The notes beneath the pieces are model-generated. The model ran no database searches, was not told the origin of the DNA, and saw only the letters and a list, made by a program, of their open reading frames with translations. The translations under genes were made by a program, and so were the position numbers. DNA of 64,000 nt from Trileptium ribeirensis. Taxonomy: Eukaryota > Nematoda > Enoplea > Enoplida > Thoracostomopsidae. Positions 29,001 through 41,000 of this stretch are shown piece after piece; position 1 is the stretch's first letter; every line of letters begins with the position of its first letter. The stretch is taken from the NCBI GenBank assembly GCA_030248225.1, contig JASANE010012231.1:1-64000 (forward strand). Reading direction: 5' to 3'.

Positions 29001-32000
29001 GCAGTCATTCTAGTTCATACGAACATAATCACTGAGTATAATATTACGAATAAAATTGCAGCACATGAATAATTCTTTGAAGCCAGTATGGGCAGATTCT
29101 AAGCAGTCATATCAGAATGAATATAGTCATAGTTCTTGAAGCCCCGTTACGACACGTGCAATTAGGTCTGTCATTTGTTTTCATACAAATTGTTGAAATG
29201 TTCACTTTACCTTCAACATCACTTAGATAAGATCACTTAATCTATGATTATTAATTATATTACTTGTGGTGAGATTTCATACAATTTGAAAGATTAGAAC
29301 AAGTTTTCCATTGTAAATAATTAACAACCGATAACAATATTAGTATCGTGCGTGCGCTTTTTACGATTGTTTAGACCACCTTGTATAAAACATTAGTCTA
29401 CAATATTTTTAGGAATTCTGTTGGTAAAATTGACGACGATTTCGCCGCAGCCTTAGCCCTTAGTAGTCCCGAAGAGCTGAAATCATATATTCTCGAACTG
29501 GCCAATTCACCAAGATTCGAGGAGTACGCCAAGGATTTACTGTTGGTGACAAAACGATCGAGGGTTATGCTAAAAGACGCAGAATTTACTGAAGACGATT
29601 ACAACGGTAAAGATGAAAGTAAAACTGCGGCAAAATTGAAACAATTTATGGAGACAATTCCTGCGAAAGACCTGAAAACAACAATAAACGCATGGAGATC
29701 CTACACAAACGATAAATTGTCTGGGTAAGATTTTCATATTTTTACCAAGTATTTTAGTTGTAACCAATGGCTGAACTAGAAGTCGTTGAGATAGCAAGTT
29801 GATCGCTGTAAGTACTCTCTGTTTAACAGTGTTACAAATATTAGTACCGCAACAGAAAATTATAGTTGAAATAACTGAACCCCTGACGTAAAGGAACATC
29901 CTGTATGGCTTTGAGAATGTCTTAGCAACAAAATGTTGACAAACACTATGATACCTTTCGTTACAATAAAATATGAAATTTCGCGTTGAACCTATACAGT
30001 AATTGTCTGGTAAAAAAATGAGTCGCAGATCTCTATAATTAAGAGTAAATTGTGGAATTTTTGCGATCACAATCTCTGGGGGTGGGAGGGGGGAGGGTAG
30101 CCGGTAAGATGAAACATGACAACATAATAGGATAACGTATAATACATGTGGTATCACCAAGTGTCATGCTCTTTTATAAAAGTTATAAAATGGGCTCTTG
30201 ATATAACCATGGTCCAGGAACGTCGAAAAGAGGGAATAGGGAAGCTTTCCCCAACGTTTTAATGATGAACGATAAAAACTTAACTGATTTATATACAATA
30301 AAATAAGAGCTAACTACCACTCCTTCCCGCTTTTGAACAGCATGCCACGCACTACACTTAATCAAATCATGAATGTCCTCTAAAAAGTCGTCCTTATCAA
30401 AATATATGTCAAAATTTATATACAACATTTACATTTTGAAAACACTGGTTATGTTTGAGATAGAGCTTTAATTTCGGAAATGTGATGAATACTTCAAAAC
30501 TATAATGAAAGGTTGACAAGCGCACAGTTATTCCCGAGTTTGAACAACTTTGGAGAAGGATAGAATTATTTCGATACAACACCGTTTCGAAAAATCTTGC
30601 CACAAAACTATTGGTTTAAATAAGAATTAGCAACTATGCAAATAACATTTTGCTATCTGAATAAATAGTTCACTTCATAGCTTTTGACAGATGATAAATT
30701 GTGATCTAAACATTACAATTAACTATTACGACATTTTTTCATTACAGCAGCTATTCATGTTGTTGAAGCTTTGTCACAGAGCTGTATCGCTTTAGGCACA
30801 AAGGTAAATCATATACCATTCAGTATTGGAGCCATTTTAGCTAATGTGGTAGTTTCCAAATGTTCTAAACATGTGGCATTGCAAATGATGCCGTCTGGAA
30901 AGAAGTTTGAAATGTGGTTCACCTAAGATTCCAATGAACAGTAGCGGATCCAAGAAACTGTGACAGGAAGAGGCGCATATGCAGGGATCACAGAAACTGC
31001 AACGTTGCTGTCTATACGGGTAGGGGATTGCTTCTTCCCCTCAAGCCATATTCTTCCTCCCTATTTCCACGCTAGTAGAAAATTCACAAAAATTGGGGCG
31101 AATTTGGCACGAATTAACAAAAATTGGTGGAAATCATTGCAAAAATAACTGGTTGCTCGAATTTTAAGGTGAAGAGCTGCAGTCTAAATTTGTTAGATAC
31201 TTGCGTTCCCAGGATTTTCGGAAAGTGTCCCGAAATTTCATCTTAAACGTCATGGATTCCGGCTATGACATTTGGCTGCATTCTTATAAATTTTTGTTTA
31301 TTTAATTCAATAGGGCTCATAAACATCAACAACTTGACGACTTTAACTGGTTGCTCGAATTTAAAGGTGAAGAGCTGCAGTCTAAATTTGTTAAATACTT
31401 GCGTTCCGACGATTTTCGGAAAGTGTCCCGAAATTTCATCTTAAACGTCATGGATTCCGGCTACGACATCGGTGGAATTTTGCGAATGGCCCGCTCAGAA
31501 GTTGTACGAATGCCGCTGGAGCAGACTCAAGAATCTGTCATAAGCAAGCTCAAAGATGCATCGACAGAAGATATAACTAGTTTTCTAACGAAAATGGCTG
31601 ATTTTCTATCTGGCAATATAGAAGAGTAGGTTTACATTGGCTAAATATTTGTGTAGTTATGTGTTTTAAAATCATAACGCTAAAATAATTACAATTCCTT
31701 GATGGGAACTACAGTGGTCGTCTAATTACGGGCTATAAAATATGTTCATATTGGCAATCCCGTTAACAGAATGAAAACATTACACTTAGGCTGATAATTA
31801 AGGAACCAATTTGAAATTAAAGTAATCAATGTAATTGGAACTTCGGAGTCAAGATATATAGATTTACATACTAAATCTAAAACAAAAGGTTTATGGGCAC
31901 TATTGACCCACTAAAGCCGCCTCAACTTGTTATCAATGTATTCAACTGATTAACTCAAGCTTTTGAAAAACGTAATTGTAGTATCTCACAAATTATATAC

Positions 32001-35000
32001 CATTGTTAGAAACTTAGATGATCACGGTCTGTAGTGTAGTGGTAACACAGCAGTCTAGCATGCCAGAAGTCTGTCTTGGAATACAGGCAAATCCATAGTG
32101 AACAAGACGTGTACATTTGTTCGTTTAGATAAACCCGACTGACGTGATCCTCTGCACCCAAACAGTTTAATGAAGCTCGACCTCAAAACATGCTTGCTCC
32201 ATCACGTCGCATGAGGTTCTGCTTGTCGCAACTGATCTCTATGTATGATGCAATTAACAGTGAATAAGGATTTTCGTACGATTAAGTATCCGAAGCTAAT
32301 AAATAACTTATACAGTAGATGTAGCGTAAGAATTAACGGTCACGTTTATATGTGCACAGCGTGTGCATAAAAGACACGACCAGTTAGTTGACCATAAACT
32401 AAGATGTTCGGACAACATTATATGTGTAAAGTGTGTCGTAAGCTATATGTAACCAGTGCAGGCGTTAGGACACCCTACCCGCCGACTGGAGGCCCTCTCA
32501 CATCCATTGGCGCCCCGCGTTTTTTAAATTGTTAGTCACTTCTTGCAACCAAATGTTTGAAATTGCTTCCAGAAAAGAAGCATTGAAAGTTCTTGAATTT
32601 TTTTTTAAAGCTAGTCCTATTTTGCGAAGATTTCCTCAACTCTTGCCCATTTGCCATTTTGGTTTCATTTGGTACGGAATGGATACCTCTTTTTTTCCAA
32701 ATTTTTTCTTGTACCAGCGAAGCATCATTCTTGCAAAAACAAACTATACTTTTTTGAAAATGGTATACTGAAGTTAAATAACAGATAGATCTGTAGAAAT
32801 TATTACTCTGTTTAATTTTATTATCTGTCTATGCGTCATGTGCTCACGCCTGATTTGTTGGAACAAAAACTGGTGAAAACCGACCGTGAGTTGACCCCTA
32901 ACCTATAGATTAACAGGACGAGGTGGGGCGCTAGACCGCTCTGCCACGTTTGTCCTCGGGTCCAATATAAGCATTTTCTGTTCTAAAATATCAAAATTAT
33001 TAGAGTCTGCAAAATTTTATCGGAGTGAAAATAAAACTGTTATGTTCGAGGACAATAACTGATAATCTATACGAACGTTTCGTTTACGCAGTTATTGTTT
33101 ACAGTGGATGTGTTCGCGAACAGAAGAGTATCCTAAGCCAAATGTAATGAACGTAGTATAACTATCATTTCGCTGATTTCAAAACACTAAGTGCGGCTTC
33201 CAATCAACTTAATGCAACTTGTTGATTGTTCTATAACAATTGATGTGAATGAATTCCAGATGTGGTTTTACAGTACGATGATTGGTAGAGTCATCCTAAG
33301 TGTGATCGATCCTAAAAACGCACCGACTTATATTGGCTGGTAGCACCTAAAAGCACCATTAATCAGGAAATTTGCGAAACGTGAAGGATATATTTCTTAC
33401 GTCAACCATGAGGTATATCTTAATATCAATTAAAGTTCTAGGAAGATATGAGCGAAATATTATTATAAGCCCAAAATATACCATTAAATAGATCCCAATT
33501 CGACAGGTATTTGACAACTGAGGTTTCTTCGATGTGCGCCCAATAATGTACTTGCTTGACAATGAAAGGTCATCCAGAATGCTTGATACCATCAATGTAT
33601 ATGATACAAAAAATCAAATTGTACACCGTAACTCTAAGTTTGTATTTTAAAAGAGCAGAAAAAAGGAATTGAAGAAGAATATAATAGCCTAATATTCAAT
33701 ATTAATTTGTACTAAATATTTTGCAGGAGAACTGACAGGCAAATCGACACTTTCTTCGATACTGTTCTAAAGACGACTGATGTACCGGTAGGACAGCAAA
33801 TAGTAAAATATCTTCGAGGCTATCCGCCTGAAAAATTCAAATTTTTGGCCGAGCGGATGTTTTTGATATTTTTATCAAGCGAACAATCGATGGGATTTAC
33901 AGTCAATAGCACTTTGGATACGAAAACCTACGTTACAGAATTTAGCAAAAAAGTGGTTGAAGTTCCCGACTCAACATTCCGAACGGCCTTGCAAGCTGTA
34001 CAAAATGGACAGTCCACAACTGTAGCCAAGTAAGTGCGATAAATTTGTTCCGCACAGTCTCAGCTTTGTAATGCTACAATAAGTATATTTTAGTCTGTGA
34101 TGACAGAGTTAACAAGCTAAATGGCCAGAATGTACGTTCGTGAAGAAAGTTCGTGTTGAGTCGAAGCATTTTCTATCTAAGAAAATCGTCACAACTGTAT
34201 ATAATACGCAAAAAGTCTTATGTGACACTGCTTTGCAGGCTGTTAATTCTGAGTAAGATTGTCGAGAAAGCAACTGATGCGTCGAATTAAATACACGTAA
34301 TCTTAAGTTTCAGTACTACCGCTAAAGCGATATTTGGTAACACTTCTGCGTAAAACACGAATATCTAAAATAATAATTGTATGCATCTACGTTTTCTGCA
34401 GGTTTTATCAAGTTGCAATCATATCAAGCTATCCAGTCACAAAAATGGCGAACCATTATTCTTAATATAGGTTTCAAAGTATTATTTTCAATACCAGAAA
34501 TCCTAATGAATTCAACATGGCTAAATGCAGTATCTTTGAGGAAAAATGAACAACACCATTAGATTTATATTGGTAATAGAGTTGTTTCAGACAAGAAACG
34601 CTTTATATTAAAATATTAGATTTCAGACCACGTAAACTTGATAATATACGTTTCAATGACATAAAATACGTGCTTAAAAATTTTGATTCGACCGCGGTTT
34701 GGCCAATCCGAGACGTTTGTTGCATGGTAATTTCACACAGTATTTAGACTCCAGCGATCGGTTTTGTTAAACACTTGCATAGCCGTATTTAATCTGTGCA
34801 ATAAAGCTAAGGTTTTAGCGTAAAGTCTCACAAAATATGAGCACAATGTCACAACCTGACCGCTGTGACAAAACCATTTATTTCACAGTAACAATGCTAT
34901 TTCTATAGGCATTAGTTGGGAATATTTCAACAGCTATGTGCTAACTATATCATCTTTGCATATTTCCTTCTAGACTTCGAACATATATATGCTCAATAAG

Positions 35001-38000
35001 CTACATTAAGCAACTAAAGCTGAAACAAGGTCGATGCCGTTTATAAAAGTCTAAGATTTCCAACGTACTGTCACGCCACATCATCACTCAATTGACACTC
35101 TTGCTGTTAACAACAAGCTCGTTTTAGGACAGTGCGTACTTTATTAATATGGTTGGCTATTTAATATACCTGTCACTGTGAACATTTTCAGGACGCTGTC
35201 AACCTACATAATCACGCAAATTTGATTCTTGTTACATCATTGTTAACAACAACATTCTATTTGGACAGGCTGGGCATCCCACTTATATGATTCTTCTGCT
35301 TTACAGACCTGCTACTGGTTGAAATTTTGATTTATACCGAATTATTTGAAGATTTAGATGTAGAAACAGAACGATTACCGCAACAGTTCAGTTCTATTAC
35401 TGGCGAAAAGTTTTAGGATCTTGTCAACTTACGTACTCAGACAAATTTCACTGTTGTTACATCATTAATAACACCTCTTTGACACTCTGGGCATTTTATT
35501 AATATGATTGTTCTGCTTCGACCTTTCGTGACCAAACAGCATTATGTTGTAGACTAATATCAGCCCGATTCTTGCTGTTATCATTTGTACCTAAATCATA
35601 AATGAACCGAATTTCCTCAAATTTTTACATTACATTACTTTAGATGCCTTGCTTGCAGAAGTCTATCGTTATATACTATCACTATACTATCGCTGAAATT
35701 TATCGAAACAAGATGCGTTATTGAGCAAAATAAGGTGTTAAGAAGTGATCAGACTTAACTCATATGTTGTTAATTAAGTTACTTGCATGTTTCAACTTAA
35801 TTTTATCGGCGTTCGTACAACAAATGTACCAAATTAGCGCATCTGCAAAAAATTAAGTTAATGCCACCATCGCAGTCTCAGCGTTGCATCTAATCGATTT
35901 GACTTTTTATTAAAATCGTTGCGCTACTTTCCATTTTTTAATTTATTTTCTGTAATATTTTAGCTTAAATAGGCCATATATTATGCTGCGTTCATGTTAT
36001 AATGTACAGTGTAACCTTTGTACCCCACGCAGTGTCAGGCACAGTGTTGACAACAAGGACCCATGTTTTTTATAAACTTTTTCAAGGGTAAGTAGCAGGG
36101 GGTAGCGTCACTTCTCGACGGTGTAAAATACCCCATGTCATCTTTGCAATTTTATTGACGGTGTGCGGCATTATTTCGTCAACATTCATATGGTCTAGGT
36201 GAAAATATCGATATTTCTTAAAAGCTATACGTCACAGCTGGCTAATACATCGCATTAGTTACAGACGGTGTCCGTTCCAGCTAATTCGCGCCAAATTGGT
36301 AGCTAAGGGTGTGTACGTCATCGTAAACAAAAAGGTAGTAGCTAGGAGTGTGTCGTATCGACAATTGATTTGTGGTGTGGATGTGACTCTTACTGACAGT
36401 AGGATCGTGCCTACAGGGGGAGAAAAGTTCCAAACAACGGGGACATTATAACGTGAACGCCGCATTATGTATATACTTATGGTGTATTTAGATGTTAACA
36501 TGTTTTCTGAAATCCCATAAACGAAATTGTTCTGAGTTTGGAAAAAACGTTGATTTTGTGTTTCATGTTCATCTAAACATGGAAGGCTCAAATCTATCAT
36601 CTGGTTAACTTTAGACGCAAGATGATTATCACTAGCCAAATATCAGCATTCGTAAGTAACGGTCGCATAAAACGCATTAATCACCTTGTCTCCTAAATAT
36701 GACAGCTGTTGTTAACTTCGTTTTAAAAACCAGAGTATTTTCACGCGGTACATATTAGACACAACACTAAGTTATAGCCTGCGTATATATTAAGAGTTCA
36801 TAATTTCAGTTCCATACGTTATAATATTCTGATCTTTCTTCGCGAAAACATTGGCCGTGGATCAAACTTGTTGTACGCTCTCTATGACTTTTGCGATTCA
36901 TTTGAGCCAGCTGAATTTGCAGAGTACGTTGAAGAATTTGCCAAAATTTTTGACGAGACAGAGTCCAATTTTCGAATTCGAGGAATAAATTTCGATGTCG
37001 ACGAACCCCATGTAGTTGCACACAAATTTTTCGATCAACTACACGAATTAAGTCGCCGCCAACTTAAAAATGAGATGACAACAGCCATGGAAGCTTTGGA
37101 AAGGTTGGAAGACAAGTAAGTGTCATCAGTCTTAATAGGAAAAGCAGAACTTGGTGACGCGTGAAAGCAGTGCTGGATGTAGCAAGCTGGATGTTTTAGT
37201 ATTACGCACAGAATGGTTTACCAAATATCTCTGCATGTAACAATGCTTTGTATACATCCGTGCTAGTCGCCTAGTCTGCTTCGATCATTCTATATTGGAC
37301 TTGTCAATCAGATGATCAAGTCTATAAGTACAACTTTAAGCTCGCAGAATTTCCGAAACGAGCCCTGTTCGGAGAGATGTATTATTTGGAAATCCCGAAA
37401 TACTGCTTTCACGTGGAAGCGTGTTTTTAGTCAAACACTGGTAGCGAAATGAATAAACCCGTTGAAATTGCTTTGGTATAAACTATCGGTGAAAATTTTG
37501 ATTAAAAGTTATCAAGAACTCTTCAGTTTACGGCTCACAACCACTAATACAATAACTTTCGATATCAAAGCGTCCACCTACTCCTACATATGTACTAACA
37601 AATTTTGTGCTTCTTATCCCTCTAGCGATCTCAAAGTCATGCCTGTCTAACTATTGTATGCAACTTAACTTTTGTTGTGGCATTCAACTGCTGGACATCC
37701 TATAACCCTTGGTAGATACTGGTACCAAAAGATACCGATCTACATTTGAAATGGTTGTGCGATGAATGATTGCACGTACGTTGTTATATACTAGCTTTGC
37801 GGGATTCCTTAACGAACAGAGCATCAGCTCCTGTTTAACTAAGTAGTTTGCGTAGTTTACTTGCAATCATGCAAGCCGAATTGTGTTAGTCCAATATTGT
37901 CGTTAACAGTATATACGCTTCTGTTCACCAATTATCGGTGTATAAACAACAAGTAATAATCCGAGGATTTAGGGCTGACATGTGGCGATGCTTAGGCGAC

Positions 38001-41000
38001 ACATGTGCTTCGTGATTTGTTATAGGGATTCAGCAGTGTCCCTATCATATGTTTTATGCCAAAACTGGTGCATTTCTCGACGGACATTTTTTGGAATTTC
38101 TTAAAACCGATGATTAATGTCCTTTGACGATATAATTTTTAAGAGGTACAATTTGGTCAGTTTCGGAAATAGTCCATGTTGACTGTTTATTTCTATAATA
38201 TCACCAAGGCGGCAACAAATTTACTGCACGAACAGAGCACAATAAATTAAAGAAAACTTTGAGAACACGTTTTTGAATGAATAGAGATTTGCTTGTGAAG
38301 GCGGGTCAGATTTCACAAACACATACTTTGGTGAATAGAATGGGCACGTCCATGTCGATATTTCGTTCCGCATCCGTTTGCCGTTATAATTCAATCTAAT
38401 TTTTATTTGTTTTCGTAAATAATATAATATATTGTTTATTCATGTTACTAAATATATTTATTTCGACGTCTAAATGATTGGTTTGTCGACAGATTTGATG
38501 GTAGCTAGCTACGCAGTAATAAATGGTTTATATACACGCTCAGTGGCAAAGTCGCAAGGGTTAGCTGGGATCCGCGAGGGGGCTACGGTTTCGGCATCTA
38601 ACATAATATATTTTTAATTTTACTTACTAAATATGTTTATTCGGCATAGCTAAATGATTGGTTTGTAGATACATTTGGAATTAGCTAGACGTTTTATAAT
38701 CTTCACGCATATATATACATGCACAGTGGCAGCGCTAGGGGTACCTACGCACCGCGAGAGGGATACGCTTTCGGCTGCTGCTGGAGGAATGAGTCCGTTG
38801 CCGGGGGGAGGTGGCTCTTTCTGAATCATATGCGCTGGGCCAGGGGTATAGGCAAAGGGGTGGGGGCACGGGGATGCGTACCCTTGGTCCAGTCAGGCGC
38901 TCCCTCAGTGCAGAATGACAGAAAAGCGAAATGCATGTTTATGTGCGCCACGTTGTGATCCACAAAGCAAATCCTGTACCCCCCACATTCGGAAATTTCT
39001 GGCTACGCTCCTCTGCTGTGCTCAGTTCGGTTGTTCTGATCACAAGTTAGTATCGGATCTCAATCTCCAAGTAATACAACTTTGCGGTTTCGTAACACAT
39101 AACAGAAAGGACAACTACAAATCACCAAACGAGCTATACATGTATAGCCGAGCCGACGAAATCTCATCCGTTCTTGCCTTTGACAGAATACGTGTTATGC
39201 GTCACTTGTTTTAATTATACTTGTTCTAGAAAGCACATTTAAGAGCCGACCCCAACTTACCCAGATATACTAGGCTTTGTTGAGCTCTCCGTTTAGACAG
39301 ACTCAGCTCCACAACCAAGCCGAGGTTAGAACACAGATTTTCACATGAATTATATATTGCATTATGATGTATTAGTAAAACTATCTGATGCTAATGCTAC
39401 TAACAAATCGGTATATATGTTAAGTGACCAGAGCTTGGTAATTATATTTTTGACCGAAATGTAACCGCTAAATCTAAAGTGCATCTCATGACCTTGTAAG
39501 AGAAGTAATTACAAGGTAACAATGCTGCGATGCAATATGCAAAAGGCATATGTTTATTCATGTAAAATTTTGGAAACAAGGTTTCAAAATTTAAGTTAAT
39601 GTTCACTACTTGTTTTCGAAATACATTTTAATACTAATACTACTGTAACACAAGTTTTATAGAACTCTAACCGTTATAATAGCCACTAAAACATATGCCG
39701 ACTGCCAAAGAATTGGTGAAAGTACTCAAAGAGATATATTACAGTCTTTAAAGTTGAAGCGACTAGATTTTCAAAAAATATTTTGATACCAATCCAAGCT
39801 TTGCGTTAAAGTACGAATTTATGATGCTTTTTTAAGAGACACCCTGTATGATACAGGTTTGTTCATTGTACCAAAAACGTTTAACTGACGTAGAATATAC
39901 ACTTTGAAATTTGGAAGTTTTCGAATGCCGACATTAGGAATAGTTACCCACAGTACAAAATAATTGTATTTGTTTTATATACAAAAATTATAACACATTT
40001 TGAAATAAAAATATCAAGCCAAAAATTAATTTTATTTACGCTATTTTTAACCATTATATATATATATATTATACAGCATATATGACCATAGAATGTATTA
40101 TTTTCTCAGATGTATCGGATCCCTCACCTCTCGGCGCGACGTGCCGTTCCCAAGTCATACTACCCCCCTCCAACAGCCCACAGGTCATCCTACCCCTGGT
40201 GGCGCTGAACACTGAAGATATCATACACGCTCACCCCGCCCTTCCGCCGACCGGCTGATCCTCACTGGATAATGTGAAAGCCAGACTCCAATCCTCCACT
40301 CCCGACGACCCCAGCTATAATTCCCCTCGAACCTTAAACCTTAAGCATGTATGATATACAGATTATCGGAATAATCAAATTATTTTCCCAGATTTCAGCA
40401 TGCCACATAATTATCTGTTAATGAGGCATATATATAACGGCTCTGCAATAGTGTTAACCAACGGCCAGCGTGAATAAAATTTTGGGCCTGCCGACGGCTC
40501 AACGGAATGCCCGCAAATCAACGGCTTGTTGGCTGGTCAACGGACGGGTGGGGGCTCACCGTCGGCTGACGGCTCAGTGACTGGCCGGCCAGCTTCCCGC
40601 CTATGGCATAACGACTGTGTGACGGCAAGAAGGCTCTCTTGTTAATACGATATTATCAAGATAAGAAAATATTTTTTCAGCATTTGTTCGAAAACTTGCT
40701 TCATTTGTATACGGAGGCTTTGCACTGCGTACAATACAACGGCTAATGTGTCATTAAAAATTGGCTGGTTTGACATATCTTAAACCCCTGTAACATCCTG
40801 GAAATGCAGAATCACTGCAATTTTGTGTATTGATAATAAGACTTCCTGCATAAAATAAGAATCTTAACGCCCCTAAAATTTTGGCAGTCTGCATATGGTT
40901 TTGTGGCTATTATAAGAGTTAGAGTTCTATAAAACTTGTGCTGCAGTGGTATTAGTATTAAAATGTATTTCGAAAACAAGTAGTGAACATTAACTTAAAT

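Larger units (their letters stand above)
31626..33726. other. Intron 15
   Basis: Contains two tRNA-like fragments (32025-32100 plus strand, 32882-32963 minus strand). Otherwise AT-rich. Confidence 0.5.
34030..36809. other. Intron 16
   Basis: Contains diverged repeats at 35080-35530 and the second inverted-repeat element (35984-36464). No exon seen. Confidence 0.5.

Noticed and set aside
29570..30160. 196-codon minus-strand ORF
   Set aside because: It overlaps exon 14 antisense and runs through intron; no protein-like pattern or splice signals, so it is a shadow.
36259..36639. 126-codon minus-strand ORF
   Set aside because: It lies largely inside the inverted-repeat element 35984-36464 and its flank; no transposase motif.
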